NCBI RefSeq assembly: GCF_015704865.1
Contig: NZ_JADQTO010000004.1
Coordinates: 198,755-262,754 of the forward strand
Direction: 5' to 3'
From: Actinoplanes aureus
Lineage (GTDB): Bacteria > Actinomycetota > Actinomycetes > Mycobacteriales > Micromonosporaceae
Length of the DNA: 64,000 bases
Numbering within the stretch: position 1 is the first letter of the stretch; each line of letters starts with the position of its first letter. The position numbers and the translations under genes were made by a program. Shown in pieces: positions 34,841 to 43,861 of the stretch. A model generated the notes under the pieces. That model did no database searches. It was not told the DNA's origin and saw only the letters and a list, made by a program, of their open reading frames with translations.

Positions 34841-35109
34841 CGCATTCCTTCCCCGGGGCCGAGCCCCGGACCCCACGTTGCGGCGGTTGCGGTGGGTGCG
34901 TTTCTTGCGCTTCTTTTTTGGTACGGGGTGGGTTGTTCTGCCGGATTTGGATCGTTGTCTGGCTACGCCGCGGTCTCATCTGTGGGGCTGCTTCAGCGCG
35001 GGCGCCGGGGCGGGGTGGGTGGGAACGGCCCACAGGCGCCTCGCACCCCACGGGCCGGTGTGGTGCTTCGCTCCAGAGGGCCGTTTCTGATCAGCAATTA
35101 GGGCTGGGT
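34841..35109. other. Intergenic stretch after tRNA-fMet
   Basis: I see no gene. A second GC-rich hairpin, CCGGGGC-CGA-GCCCCGG, lies at about 34854-34870, followed by a T-rich patch near 34906-34920 (CTTCTTTTTTGG). No direct repeat of the tRNA 3' end was noticed here, so there is no sign of an integrated element. Confidence 0.4.
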
Positions 35110-35286
35110 CAGCAGGTGGTGTGGCCCCTGCCGGGGGTGGTCCAGCGGCAGGTGTCGATCGGGTTGTTGGTGGTCGTGCGCAGGGTTGCGGTGTCGCCGG
35201 TGTTGCCCCACACGTGGTTGGACCTGTTCGTCGGCTTCGGGGCCGGCGTGGTGGGTGTCGGCGCTTCGTTACCGCGGCGAGACATG
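35110..35286 (-). pseudogene. Truncated third copy of the lamin-tail-domain gene
   Basis: A 58-residue frame holds only the last part of the lamin-tail domain, HVWGNTGDTATLRTTTNNPI then DTCRWTTPGRGHTTC, closely matching the C-termini of the two full-length paralogues upstream (HVWNNGGDTATLRTPANKTI...). Its N-terminus (MSRRGNEAPTPTTPAPKPTN) is a scrap of proline-rich linker. There is no signal peptide. Its ATG lies one base from a 15-bp hairpin, so translation is doubtful. It is a remnant of a tandem duplication. Confidence 0.75.
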
Positions 35287-35287
35287 G

Positions 35288-35324
35288 AACTGCCCTCCGG
35301 AAACGGGTTCCGGAGGGCAGTTCT
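35288..35324 (-). terminator. Perfect 15-bp hairpin after LTD gene 2
   Basis: GAACTGCCCTCCGGA at 35288-35302 is perfectly complementary to 35310-35324, with a 7-base loop. It lies 15 bases after the stop of the lamin-tail gene at 35340. A related hairpin with the same GGAACTGCCCTC arm follows the upstream paralogue. Confidence 0.8.
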
Positions 35325-35339
35325 AGGTGTGGCTGACGA

Positions 35340-36674
35340 TCAGCAGGCGCTCCAGCCCTTACCGGGCTTGGTCCAGCGGCAGGTGTCGATCGTCTTGTTG
35401 GCGGGGGTCCGCAGGGTCGCGGTGTCGCCGCCGTTGTTCCAGACGTGCTTGGTCTTGCCCCAGTACCGGACGGTGGACTTGTTGGTGCCCTTGCCGGTGT
35501 GGACGATCACGCTCTTGCCGGCGCCCAGGTTGTAGGTGCTGGTGAAGCGGTAGAGGTTGCCGGCCCGGTCACGGACCGTCCAGCCCTTCAGGTTGATCGT
35601 CTTGTTGGTCTTGTTGGTGAGCTTGTAGTACTCGCCATTGATGCTCTTGTTCTTGCGGGTGTCCTTGCCCGGAGCGTTGAACTGGATCCGGGTGAACTGG
35701 ACCGAGCCCACCGCCGGGCCGGCCGGCGCGGCCGGCGGCTTGGTGGGCGTGGCCGGCGGCTTGGTGGGGGTGACCGGCGGCTTGCTCGTGCTCGGGCTGG
35801 GGCTCGGGCTGCTCGAGCTCGGGCTCGGGTTCGGGTTGTCGACCGGGCCGCCGTCCGGATCCGCGATGGTCGGGTTCGGCACCGGGTTGCTGCCGGAGGG
35901 AGCCGTGCTGTCGGTGGCCGGGGAGCCGGCGACCGTCACCCGGACGTTGTTCGAGTAGTTCGCGATGATCAGGTTCGTCGCGCTGGCGAAATCGGCCTTC
36001 TCGTCGGCCGTGCCCCCGTCGGTGAAGTTGCCGACGTACGCGCGGAAGGTGTGGGCACCCGCAGGCAGGCCGGTGAGTACGTCACCCCAGCCCGCGGCGG
36101 CGCCTTCACCGCTGGTGGCTCCGGTGCCGGCCTGGACCCACGCCGTGCCGTTGTAGCGCTGGATGATGACGGGGAAGCCCGCCTGGCCCGGGTTGACGTT
36201 GACCTGGAAGCTGACCGCACCGGCCCCGTTGGGCTCAGCCGAAAGCCCCGCCTGCACCCGCACGGCGGCATACCGGCGGTTCGAGAACCCGTCCTTGGTG
36301 CCCACCATCATGATGTGCCCCGAGTCCATGGGCCGGGTGATGCTCCAGCGGCCGGAGGCGTTCGACGTGGTGGTCACCGCCGGCCACGTGTTCGGCCCGG
36401 TCTGCGCCTTGCTGTAGTCGGGTGCCGGCGTGTTCTTCAGCTGGTCGACGGTGTACTTGCTGGCCCAGTTGTAGGCGTCCTCATAGAGGGTGACCTCGGT
36501 GTTGGGGGCGGCGGTGCCGCTCAGGACCACCGGGTCGTCGGTGTTGAAGCCGTTCGCCACCGGGACCTTGTCGAACGTCGGGGCGTCGGCGGCGAACGCC
36601 GGCGTGGGCGCCATCAGCACCGCTGCGGTGATCACACCGAAGGCGGCGCTGGCGCCGAAGAGACGGTTTTGCAT
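35340..36674 (-). CDS. Secreted lamin-tail-domain (LTD) protein, paralogue B
   Basis: This 444-residue secreted protein has a Sec signal peptide ending PTPAFAADAP. Two Ig/fibronectin-like beta regions follow (DPVVLSGTAAPNTEVTLYED; FPVIIQRYNGTAWVQAG). Then come a long Pro/Ser/Thr/Lys linker (about residues 255-330) and a C-terminal LTD of about 115 residues starting VGSVQFTRIQFNAPG. The LTD is a beta-sandwich often attached to exported bacterial enzymes and adhesion proteins. No catalytic domain is visible. It is a tandem duplicate of the next gene; both seem to be single transcription units. Confidence 0.88.
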   Translation of the reverse strand: MQNRLFGASAAFGVITAAVLMAPTPAFAADAPTFDKVPVANGFNTDDPVVLSGTAAPNTEVTLYEDAYNWASKYTVDQLKNTPAPDYSKAQTGPNTWPAVTTTSNASGRWSITRPMDSGHIMMVGTKDGFSNRRYAAVRVQAGLSAEPNGAGAVSFQVNVNPGQAGFPVIIQRYNGTAWVQAGTGATSGEGAAAGWGDVLTGLPAGAHTFRAYVGNFTDGGTADEKADFASATNLIIANYSNNVRVTVAGSPATDSTAPSGSNPVPNPTIADPDGGPVDNPNPSPSSSSPSPSPSTSKPPVTPTKPPATPTKPPAAPAGPAVGSVQFTRIQFNAPGKDTRKNKSINGEYYKLTNKTNKTINLKGWTVRDRAGNLYRFTSTYNLGAGKSVIVHTGKGTNKSTVRYWGKTKHVWNNGGDTATLRTPANKTIDTCRWTKPGKGWSAC

Positions 36675-36721
36675 CTAGTGGTTCCTTTTCGAGGGGCGGC
36701 TCGCCGCCGGCTGCGAGAGAC

Positions 36722-36761
36722 GGAACTGCCCTCCGGGGTACGAATCCCAGAGGGCGGTTCC
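36722..36761 (-). terminator. Hairpin after LTD gene A
   Basis: GGAACTGCCCTC at 36722-36733 pairs with GAGGGCGGTTCC at 36750-36761 with one non-Watson-Crick position. It shares its arm sequence with the hairpin at 35288-35324, showing that the terminators were duplicated along with the genes. Confidence 0.7.
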
Positions 36762-36784
36762 AGATGATGCGGTGATTCAGGCGA

Positions 36785-38026
36785 TCAGCAGGTGGTGTAG
36801 CCCTTGCCGGGCTTGGTCCAGCGGCAGGTGTCGATCGTCTTGTTGGCGGGGGTCCGCAGGGTCGCGGTGTCGCCGCCGTTGTTCCAGACGTGCTTGGTCT
36901 TGCCCCAGTACCGGTTGGTGCGCACGTTGCTGCCCTTGCCGGTACGGACGATCGTGCTGTTGCCGGCCGCCAGGTAGTAGTTGCTGGTGAACCGGTAGAG
37001 GTTGCCGGCCCGGTCACGGATCGTCCAACCGAAGAGGTTGATGACCTTCTTGGTCTTGTTGGTGATCCGGAAGTACTCGCCGTTGATGCTCTTGTTCGTC
37101 TTGCGGTCCGCGCCCGGAGCGTTGTACTGGATCCGGGTGAACTGGACCGAACCGACGGCCGGAGCGGCAGGCACCGTCGGCACGGTCGGCTTCGGCGTCG
37201 GCGTGGTGGGCTTCGGCGTCGGCGAGGTCGGCGTCGTCGGCTTGCTGGGGCTCGGGCTGGGCGACGTGGGAGTGCCCCCACCGGTGCCGGCGACCGTGAC
37301 GTTGTCCGTGAACGTGTTCGCCTCGATCAAGTTTTCCTCGGAGGCGTAAGCCGGCTTTCCGGCCTCGGCCACAACCGCGCGGTAGGTCTGCTGACCCGCC
37401 GGCTGACCGGTGGCCGTGCCCTGGAACTCCGCGTCCTTGTCACCGTCATCGCCTTCGGGCAGGACATCGGATTCCTTGCCCTTGGGTCCGTCGGTGTAGC
37501 CCGAGGCGACCTCTACCCAGCTGCTGCCGTTCTGCCGCTCGATCTTGACCGGGAACCACGGCTGGTCCGGGCTGGCGTGGTACCGGTAGCTGATGGCGTT
37601 GGCAGCGGTCGACGTGACCTCGAGGGTCCCGCCGACCTTCATCGGCGCCGTCACGATCGGCGAGTACTCGTCCTCGGCCTCGACGGCCCAGACGAAACCC
37701 GAGTCCATGTCGCGGGAGATCGTCCAGTTGCCGCTCGCGTCCGCCGTGACCGTGACCGGGTGGTCGTACTCGTCCGCCACGGGAAGGTCGGCGCCCGTCT
37801 TGGCGTCACCGCGCCAGATGTACGCACGCTCGTGCAGCGTAACCGGCTTGTTCGGCGTCGCCTTGCCGGTGAGCTGCACGGTGGCGAAGCCGGTGGGGAC
37901 GGTGGGCTTGTTGAAAGTCGGCACGTCGGCCGCGAAGGCGGGAGTCGTCCCCGTCAGGCCCGTGCCGGCGATGAGCACACCCAAAGCGGTTCCTACGCCG
38001 AAAATCGTTTTCGGTCGTGTCTGCAT
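36785..38026 (-). CDS. Secreted lamin-tail-domain (LTD) protein, paralogue A
   Basis: This 413-residue paralogue has the same plan: a signal peptide ending TTPAFAADVP, two beta-rich modules (VQLTGKATPNKPVTLHERAY; FPVKIERQNGSSWVEVASG), a Pro/Thr linker (about residues 255-290) and the C-terminal LTD beginning VGSVQFTRIQYNAPG. The last 45 residues are nearly identical to paralogue B, which suggests recent duplication or gene conversion. Probable cell-wall or extracellular structural/binding role; no enzyme motif is visible. It is the first of three copies on the minus strand. Confidence 0.88.
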   Translation of the reverse strand: MQTRPKTIFGVGTALGVLIAGTGLTGTTPAFAADVPTFNKPTVPTGFATVQLTGKATPNKPVTLHERAYIWRGDAKTGADLPVADEYDHPVTVTADASGNWTISRDMDSGFVWAVEAEDEYSPIVTAPMKVGGTLEVTSTAANAISYRYHASPDQPWFPVKIERQNGSSWVEVASGYTDGPKGKESDVLPEGDDGDKDAEFQGTATGQPAGQQTYRAVVAEAGKPAYASEENLIEANTFTDNVTVAGTGGGTPTSPSPSPSKPTTPTSPTPKPTTPTPKPTVPTVPAAPAVGSVQFTRIQYNAPGADRKTNKSINGEYFRITNKTKKVINLFGWTIRDRAGNLYRFTSNYYLAAGNSTIVRTGKGSNVRTNRYWGKTKHVWNNGGDTATLRTPANKTIDTCRWTKPGKGYTTC

Positions 38027-38331
38027 GTGTAGTGGTCCTCCGTCGTGGGGCAGTGCTGAAGGTGCCCGCGCCAGGATCGAACGGTGACGCTATCGAGGAT
38101 TTACCTTCATGGTCATCGTTCCAACAGACCGGGACCTTACCTGCTGGTCCGGCTTTGCGCGGCCCCTGCGGCCGGTAAGTGATCGAACTTGCACGCGGAA
38201 ATGGCTTTACGGACGATGTCGGTAAGGTGTTTGACGCGCGCGGGTCCGCTGATATCGGCGAAATCGGTCAGCACACCGATTCTGCCCGAACCACTGCGAC
38301 CCGGGCGCTCAGTTCTACGGAAACGGATGAG
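38027..38331. other. Divergent intergenic region, 305 bases
   Basis: No gene is visible. It separates the LTD genes (minus) from the YkgJ/pentapeptide gene (plus). GC falls below the local mean, and several AT-containing blocks (GATTTACCTTCATGG near 38098; GCTTTACGG near 38202; GGTAAGGTGTTTGACG near 38220) could be promoters, but no convincing minus-35/minus-10 pair stands out. Confidence 0.35.
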
Positions 38332-39093
38332 ATGACTCGCCTGGCTGCCGATTGTGCTCGCTGCGCCGCGCTCTGTTGCGTAGCTCCGGCCTTTGCCAAA
38401 TCCTCCGATTTCGCCATTGACAAGCCCGCTGGGCGCCCCTGTCGCAATTTGAACGACGACTTTCGATGCGATATTCACGAGGAGCTGCCCCGCCGTGGCT
38501 TCCGCGGGTGTGTGGTCTTCGACTGCTTCGGCGCCGGCCAGCGGATCACTCAGGAGACGTTCGGCGGGCGGGACTGGCGATCCGCGCCGGAGCTGGCCGG
38601 TGACATGTTCGCCGTGCTGCCGGTGATGCGGCAGCTGCACGAGCTGATGTGGTACCTCACCGAGGCGCTGGCACTGGACGAGGCGCGGCGCCTGCATCCC
38701 GAACTGCGTGCCGCGTTGACCGAGACGGACGGGCTCGCGGCCGGCACTCCCGCGGAATTGCGGGTACTCGACGTGCACGCGTACCGGGGCAGGGTTAATC
38801 CGTTGTTGCGGCGCGCGAGTGAGATGGTGCGCGCCAAGGCCGGCGGCCGCCGGCCGGACCACAGTGGAGCTCAGCTGATCGGCCGCCGCATGCGCGGCGC
38901 CGATCTGCGTGGCGCGAGTTTCCGCGGTGCCGTGCTGATCGGCGCCGACCTGCGCGGTGCGGACCTGCGGCGGGCCGACTTCACCGGCGCGGACCTGCGC
39001 GGCGCCGATCTGCGCGAGGCCGATCTGCGGGGTGCGCTATTTCTCACCGCCGCCCAGCTGCGCTCCGCGGTGACGGGCGCCGATCACCCCTAG
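38332..39093 (+). CDS. YkgJ-like cysteine-cluster protein fused to pentapeptide repeats
   Basis: This 253-residue two-domain protein starts MTRLAADCARCAALCCVAPA. It holds eight or more cysteines in the first 70 residues (CARCAALCC, RPCRNL, RCDIH, GCVVFDC), a YkgJ/CxxCxxxCC-type metal-chelating module. The C-terminal third is about ten pentapeptide repeats of the A(D/N)LxG type (GADLRGASFRGAVLIGADLR and following). This fusion is conserved in actinobacteria; function unknown, possibly metal or oxidative damage related. ATG 38332 follows GGAAACGGATGAG. It is nine bases before the TerC gene, so co-expression is likely. Confidence 0.85.
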   Translation: MTRLAADCARCAALCCVAPAFAKSSDFAIDKPAGRPCRNLNDDFRCDIHEELPRRGFRGCVVFDCFGAGQRITQETFGGRDWRSAPELAGDMFAVLPVMRQLHELMWYLTEALALDEARRLHPELRAALTETDGLAAGTPAELRVLDVHAYRGRVNPLLRRASEMVRAKAGGRRPDHSGAQLIGRRMRGADLRGASFRGAVLIGADLRGADLRRADFTGADLRGADLREADLRGALFLTAAQLRSAVTGADHP

Positions 39094-39102
39094 GATGTAC
39101 GG

Positions 39103-40317
39103 ATGCAGCAGGTATCCGGTGTGGTGTGGGTCCTGACGGTTCTGGGCATTGTCGGTCTCCTGCTTTTCGACTTCTTCTTCCACGTCCGGCGTGCCCATGT
39201 GCCCAAGCTCCGTGAGGCCGCACTGTGGACGTCGCTCTACGTCTCCATCGCGATCCTGTTCGGTGTCGGCGTCTGGGTGTTCGGCGGCTCCACCATGGGC
39301 GCGGAGTATTTCGCCGGATACGTCACCGAGGAGGCGCTCTCGGTCGACAACCTCTTCGTCTTCCTGCTGCTGATGAGCAGTTTCAAGGTGCCGCGCGCGG
39401 ACCAGCAGAAGGTGCTGCTCTTCGGCATCGTGGTGTCGCTGCTGGCCCGGACCGGTTTCATCCTGGTCGGCGCGGCCCTGATCAATTCATTCGCATGGAT
39501 CTTCTATCTCTTCGGGCTGATCCTGCTGATCACCGCGGGCAACCTGCTGCGGGAGAAACACGACGAAGAGGGCGAGCCGCCGAACAACTTCATCATCCGG
39601 CTGGCCCGGCGGTTCCTGCACACCTCGGACAAGTACGACGGGGACAAGCTGTTCACCTACCAGGACGGCCGCCGGGTGCTGACCCCGATGCTGCTGGTCA
39701 TGGTGGCGATCGGCGGCACCGACATCCTGTTCGCGCTGGACTCCATCCCGGCGATCTTCGGGTTGACCCAGAACGTCTACCTGGTCTTCACCGCCACCGC
39801 CTTCTCCCTGCTCGGGCTCCGGCAGCTCTACTTCCTGATCGACGGCCTGCTGGACCGGCTGGTCTACCTGTCCTACGGGTTGGCGGCCATCCTCGCCCTG
39901 ATCGGCGTGAAGCTGGTGCTGCACGCGCTGCACGAGAACAACGTGCCGTTCATCAACAGCGGCGATCCGGTCCACGTCACCGAGATCCCCACCGTGGTCT
40001 CGCTCGCGATCATCATCGGCGTCCTCGTGATCACCGTGGTCGCTTCGCTGCTCAGTCCGAAGGGCCGCGCCCGGACGTACGTCTCGAACGCCCGCCGGCA
40101 TGCCAACGAGTTCCTCGACATCGAGACCGACCCGGCGTATTGCGACGAGATCTTCCACCGGCTGCTGATCGAGGAGGAGAACCTGCGGCAGCTGCCCGAG
40201 CGGTACCGGGCTCGCATCCGCCAGCAGGACGAGCTGATGGACCTGCTGCGCCGGGCACACCAGGTGCACGACGAACGGGTCGCCGACGGGCGGTGTTTCG
40301 CTCCGTCGACGACCTGA
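39103..40317 (+). CDS. TerC family integral membrane protein
   Basis: This 404-residue protein has about nine transmembrane helices and the TerC signature EEALSVDNLFVFLLLMSSF near residue 75; a second acidic motif, GGTDILFALDSIPAIFG, lies near residue 206. These acidic residues form the putative metal pathway; TerC proteins act in manganese efflux or in loading secreted enzymes with metal. An extra cytoplasmic tail of about 60 residues, rich in Arg/Glu/Gln, ends the protein. It is close-coupled to the cysteine-cluster protein upstream, which suggests a shared metal-related role (inference). Confidence 0.92.
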   Translation: MQQVSGVVWVLTVLGIVGLLLFDFFFHVRRAHVPKLREAALWTSLYVSIAILFGVGVWVFGGSTMGAEYFAGYVTEEALSVDNLFVFLLLMSSFKVPRADQQKVLLFGIVVSLLARTGFILVGAALINSFAWIFYLFGLILLITAGNLLREKHDEEGEPPNNFIIRLARRFLHTSDKYDGDKLFTYQDGRRVLTPMLLVMVAIGGTDILFALDSIPAIFGLTQNVYLVFTATAFSLLGLRQLYFLIDGLLDRLVYLSYGLAAILALIGVKLVLHALHENNVPFINSGDPVHVTEIPTVVSLAIIIGVLVITVVASLLSPKGRARTYVSNARRHANEFLDIETDPAYCDEIFHRLLIEEENLRQLPERYRARIRQQDELMDLLRRAHQVHDERVADGRCFAPSTT

Positions 40318-40323
40318 CTGGGG

Positions 40324-41220
40324 TCAGCGGCGCGGGCCGGACTCCCCGTCGAGGTACGCGGAGAGGTTGGTGCTCCGGCCCGGGACGTCGTCCGAGGCGT
40401 CGGAGATCAGGCTGGCGACCCGGGCGGCCAGGCTCGCCGCGCGGGAGGCCAGGTCCGGCTCGGCGTACCGGCTGTCCTGCTCGGCTCGGATGGCCTGTTC
40501 GGCGCGGATCGCGTCGGCGGCCAGGCCGGGACGCTCGGGGTAGGCGCGGCTGCCGGAAATCGGCGTCCCGGAGACCGGAGCCGAGGAGACCGGCTGCTCG
40601 GTGTGGACCGGCTCCGGGTACGCGGGCTGCGCGGCGTACTCCGGCTCAGGGGCGGGCACCGGCACAGCGCCGAGCATCGTCACCGTCTGGCCCTCGCCGC
40701 CCTGGTAGTTGCTGAACTCCGGCCCGATCACCAGGCGGGACAGCATCCGGGCCTGCACGGCCGGCACGCCGATCTCGTCGGCGTTGTCCACCCGGAACCG
40801 GGCGATCGCCTGGCGGATCACGTTGGCGAGCCGGTCCGCGTCGCCGACCTTCGTCACATCGCCGCCGGCGAAGACCAGTGCCGGGAAGCTGCCCTCCGGG
40901 CCGGTGCAGACCAGCTGGATCTGGGTGACCGTGGCGTTGCGGCCGGTTTCCCGGTTTCCCGGCTGGACCCGAAGATGCTGCGGCCAGAGCCAGAACAGCT
41001 CGCCGTTACTCAGTGTTGTGGCGCTTGCGTGCGCGAACCGCACCCGGCGGTCCGTGACGAGGACGTCGGTCTCCTCCGGCAGCGTCCAGCGCGGCAACGA
41101 GGACGCCTTGTCGAACCCGTACTCCGCGACGGCGCAGCGGCCTCGCCAGAGCACTCGCTCGCCACTGTCGAGCGGTCCGAGGTCGGTGCCCGTCGCCGAC
41201 AGGAAGTGCTGGTGGAACAT
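40324..41220 (-). CDS. Hypothetical protein with PH-like N-terminal domain
   Basis: This 298-residue protein has an N-terminal beta-rich domain (residues 1-150; GERVLWRGRCAVAEYGFD, DVLVTDRRVRFAHA, a pattern common to bacterial PH-like domains). A linker rich in Pro/Glu/Ala follows, then a C-terminal amphipathic segment (DLASRAASLAARVASLISDA). There is no membrane helix or signal peptide. It converges with terC, six bases apart. Likely a structural or binding protein; function unrecognised. Confidence 0.7.
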   Translation of the reverse strand: MFHQHFLSATGTDLGPLDSGERVLWRGRCAVAEYGFDKASSLPRWTLPEETDVLVTDRRVRFAHASATTLSNGELFWLWPQHLRVQPGNRETGRNATVTQIQLVCTGPEGSFPALVFAGGDVTKVGDADRLANVIRQAIARFRVDNADEIGVPAVQARMLSRLVIGPEFSNYQGGEGQTVTMLGAVPVPAPEPEYAAQPAYPEPVHTEQPVSSAPVSGTPISGSRAYPERPGLAADAIRAEQAIRAEQDSRYAEPDLASRAASLAARVASLISDASDDVPGRSTNLSAYLDGESGPRR

Positions 41221-41380
41221 GGTTGCCTTCCCCGTGCTCGCCGCGATCGGTAAACACGCGGCCGGAACGATTACAGCGGGTCGCGGGCGGTGTCGCCAGT
41301 CACCCGATGCGAATCACACTGTAACTTCCGAAATCGACATCCGGTGGTGACCGTCGCCGCACCATCGGCCGACCCATCCC

Positions 41381-42232
41381 TCACTTTCGGTTACTGAACA
41401 ATCCTTCCGGCGGTAGCGGGGAGGCGATCGCCGTCGCGTCCGGTACGGGTGCGGCGCCCCCCGTGAAGCGGTCGAGATCCGTCTCGACCCGCCCGGGGAA
41501 CCAGTCCCCGGCGGCGCGCCGGGTCAGCTCCGCGATCGGCGGCGGGGTACGCCCGGCGAGCACCACGAGATTGCCGAACCGGCGGCCGCGCAGCACTCCG
41601 GCGTCGGCGATCACACAGGCCTCGGGCAGCGCGGCGCGGATCGTGGCGACCTGGCTGCGGGCGTGCCGCAGGGGCGGACCGTCGGCCACGTTGGCGATCA
41701 GCCATCCGGCCGGGTCCAGGACCCGGGCCACCTCCTGCAGGAATTCGGCGGAGGCCAGGTGGGCCGGGGTACGCGCGCCGGCGAAAACGTCCAGGACCAC
41801 CACGTCGTACCCGCTGTCCCGCATGCCCTCGACGGCCGCGCGGGCGTCGGATACGCGTACCCGGATATTGGCACCGGCCGGAAGCGGCAGTGCCTGCCGG
41901 ACCAGTTCCACCAGCGGCCCGTCGATCTCCACCACCCGCTGCGGCGAGCCTGGCCGCGTCGCGGCCAGGTAGCGCGGCAGCGTCAGCGCGCCGCCGCCCA
42001 GATGAAGGGCGCGCAGCGGCCGCCCGGCGGGCGCCGCCAGGTCGATCGCCGCGGCCATCCGGCGGATGTACTCGAACTGCAGATAGGTCGGGTCGGCGAG
42101 GTCGACGTGCGACTGCGGCGCACCGTCCAGCAGCAGCGTCCAGGCGGTGTCCCGGTCCGGGTCGGGGACCAGCTCCGCGACGCCCGAAGCGACCGTCTCC
42201 ACCCGCCGCCGGGTCGTCCTGCGCTGTGCCAT
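41381..42232 (-). CDS. Spermidine synthase-like protein
   Basis: This 283-residue Rossmann-fold protein resembles spermidine synthases and related methyltransferase-like proteins. The nucleotide loop is LHLGGGALTLPRYLA near residue 77, the acidic strand end is VVEIDGPLVELVR, and the catalytic-type Asp is in VVLDVFAGARTPAHL. The aminopropyltransferase identity is not certain, because many actinobacterial homologues lack the true polyamine site. ATG 42232 (MAQRRTTRRRVE) begins the homology. It diverges from the DUF1800 gene. Confidence 0.82.
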   Translation of the reverse strand: MAQRRTTRRRVETVASGVAELVPDPDRDTAWTLLLDGAPQSHVDLADPTYLQFEYIRRMAAAIDLAAPAGRPLRALHLGGGALTLPRYLAATRPGSPQRVVEIDGPLVELVRQALPLPAGANIRVRVSDARAAVEGMRDSGYDVVVLDVFAGARTPAHLASAEFLQEVARVLDPAGWLIANVADGPPLRHARSQVATIRAALPEACVIADAGVLRGRRFGNLVVLAGRTPPPIAELTRRAAGDWFPGRVETDLDRFTGGAAPVPDATAIASPLPPEGLFSNRK

Positions 42233-42314
42233 CCGGCCAGTATCCAGGGAGCAGCTCGGTTGCACGCCGCAGGGAACCCAGCGATCACACCGCAAAGTTC
42301 CGACGTATCGGAGC

Positions 42315-43856
42315 GTGAGCGCTTTCGAGCAGACGTTGACCCGGCGCACGGTGCTGGGCGGGGTGGCAGCCGCGGGCGCGGCGGTCACCCTGGCCGGTAC
42401 ACCCGCGGCCGCGGCTGCGGCCCCCGCCTCCTTCCTCCCCGCCGACCCGCTGCTGCACCTGCTGCGCCGGGCCACCTTCGGGCCGAGCCCCGCGTCGATT
42501 GCCGAGATCCGCAGGCTGGGTGCGAAGGCCTGGCTGGACCGCCAGCTGAACCCGTCGGCCATCCCCGACAAGGTCGTCGACGGGCTGCTGACCCGGCTGC
42601 CGCTGAGCGGGCTGGGTATCACCGACATCCGGGCTCAGGTGTCCGCCGGCAAGCTCAAGCAGTACAGCTGGGACCCGATGTGGCAGCTCGCCTTCGCCGC
42701 GGCCGGCCGGGCGATCTGGAGCGAGCGGCAGCTGTTCGAGGTGATGGTCGACTTCTGGAGCAACCACCTCAACGTCACCTGCCCGTACGGCGACGTCTGG
42801 GACAGCCGCGTCGACTACGACCGCAACGTGATCCGCAAGTACGCCCTCGGCAGCTTCGCCGACCTGCTCAAGGCCTCGGCCCGGCACCCGGCGATGCTGA
42901 CCTACCTGGACAACCGGTACTCCACGAAGGCCGCGCCGAACGAGAACTACGGACGTGAGCTGCTGGAACTGCACACGGTCGGTCTCGCGTACACCGAGTC
43001 GGACGTGCTCGGCGCCGCCCGCCTGCTCACCGGCCTGACCGTGGATCACGCCACCGGGAAGTACCGGTACGACGCCGCTGGCCACGCCACCGGGGCGATC
43101 CGGGTGCTCTCGTTCCAGCACGCCAACGCCACCGCCGCGGGCGGTGAGGCGGCCGCGCTGGCGTTGCTCGACTACCTGGCCCTGCACCCGGTCACGGCCC
43201 GCCGGATCGTCACGAAGCTCTGCGTCCGGTTCGTCGCCGACGAACCCCCGGCCGGTCTGATCACCGCGCTGGTCAAGGTCTACCTGGACAACAAGTCGGC
43301 GATCGTGCCCGTGCTGCGGGCCCTGTTCACGTCGGCCGAGTTCGCGGCCTCGATCGGGGCCAAGACCCGGACGCCGCTGGAGGATCTGGCCGCGACCGTG
43401 CGCACGCTCGGCTACGGCCCGGCGACCAGCGGAACCAAGTTCCTGGAGAGCCTGTACTGGATGTGCCGGGACGCCGGGCACGCGCCGCTGTTCTGGGGGC
43501 CGCCGAACGGCTATCCGGACGTGGCGAGCGCGTGGGCGTCCCCGTCCGGACTGCTGGTGCGGTGGAACTTCCACCTCTCCATCGCGGCCGGGTGGTGGCC
43601 GGACACGCTGGTCAGGCCGGCGTCGCTGGCGACCGGGATGGTGGGAGTGCTGCCGGCCACGTACGGCGCGCTCATCGCGGCGGTGGGCACCCGGCTGCTC
43701 GGCGTGGCGCCGACCGCCCAGCAGACCGCCGCGCTGGCCGCCTTCTACGGAAAGACGCCGGCGTCACCGCTGAAGCCGAACGACCCCGCCGTGGGCTGGA
43801 TGTTCCCGTACCTGATGGGGATGCTGCTGAACTCCCCGTCCTTCGCGCTGAGGTGA
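42315..43856 (+). CDS. Tat-exported DUF1800 protein
   Basis: This 513-residue protein of the DUF1800 family starts at GTG 42315. A twin-arginine signal (TRRTVLGGVAAAGAAVTLAG) lies at residues 8-27. Conserved family segments are HLLRRATFGPSP, a WSNHLNVTCPYG helix and NENYGRELLELHTVG (the G-RE-LELH motif). Function of the family is unknown; it is nearly always paired with DUF1501, as here (stop to ATG five bases). Export by Tat implies the pair folds, maybe with metal, before leaving the cytoplasm. Confidence 0.9.
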   Translation: MSAFEQTLTRRTVLGGVAAAGAAVTLAGTPAAAAAAPASFLPADPLLHLLRRATFGPSPASIAEIRRLGAKAWLDRQLNPSAIPDKVVDGLLTRLPLSGLGITDIRAQVSAGKLKQYSWDPMWQLAFAAAGRAIWSERQLFEVMVDFWSNHLNVTCPYGDVWDSRVDYDRNVIRKYALGSFADLLKASARHPAMLTYLDNRYSTKAAPNENYGRELLELHTVGLAYTESDVLGAARLLTGLTVDHATGKYRYDAAGHATGAIRVLSFQHANATAAGGEAAALALLDYLALHPVTARRIVTKLCVRFVADEPPAGLITALVKVYLDNKSAIVPVLRALFTSAEFAASIGAKTRTPLEDLAATVRTLGYGPATSGTKFLESLYWMCRDAGHAPLFWGPPNGYPDVASAWASPSGLLVRWNFHLSIAAGWWPDTLVRPASLATGMVGVLPATYGALIAAVGTRLLGVAPTAQQTAALAAFYGKTPASPLKPNDPAVGWMFPYLMGMLLNSPSFALR

Positions 43857-43861
43857 CTGCG

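Noticed and set aside
34716..35109. Integration site of a mobile element at tRNA-fMet
   Set aside because: No integrase or direct repeat of the tRNA 3' end was seen, and the following genes are ordinary secreted-protein genes.
41381..42628. An N-terminal extension of the SpeE-like protein to 42628
   Set aside because: The extra 132 codons overlap the divergent DUF1800 signal-peptide region and have a composition typical of a shadow; homology starts at ATG 42232.
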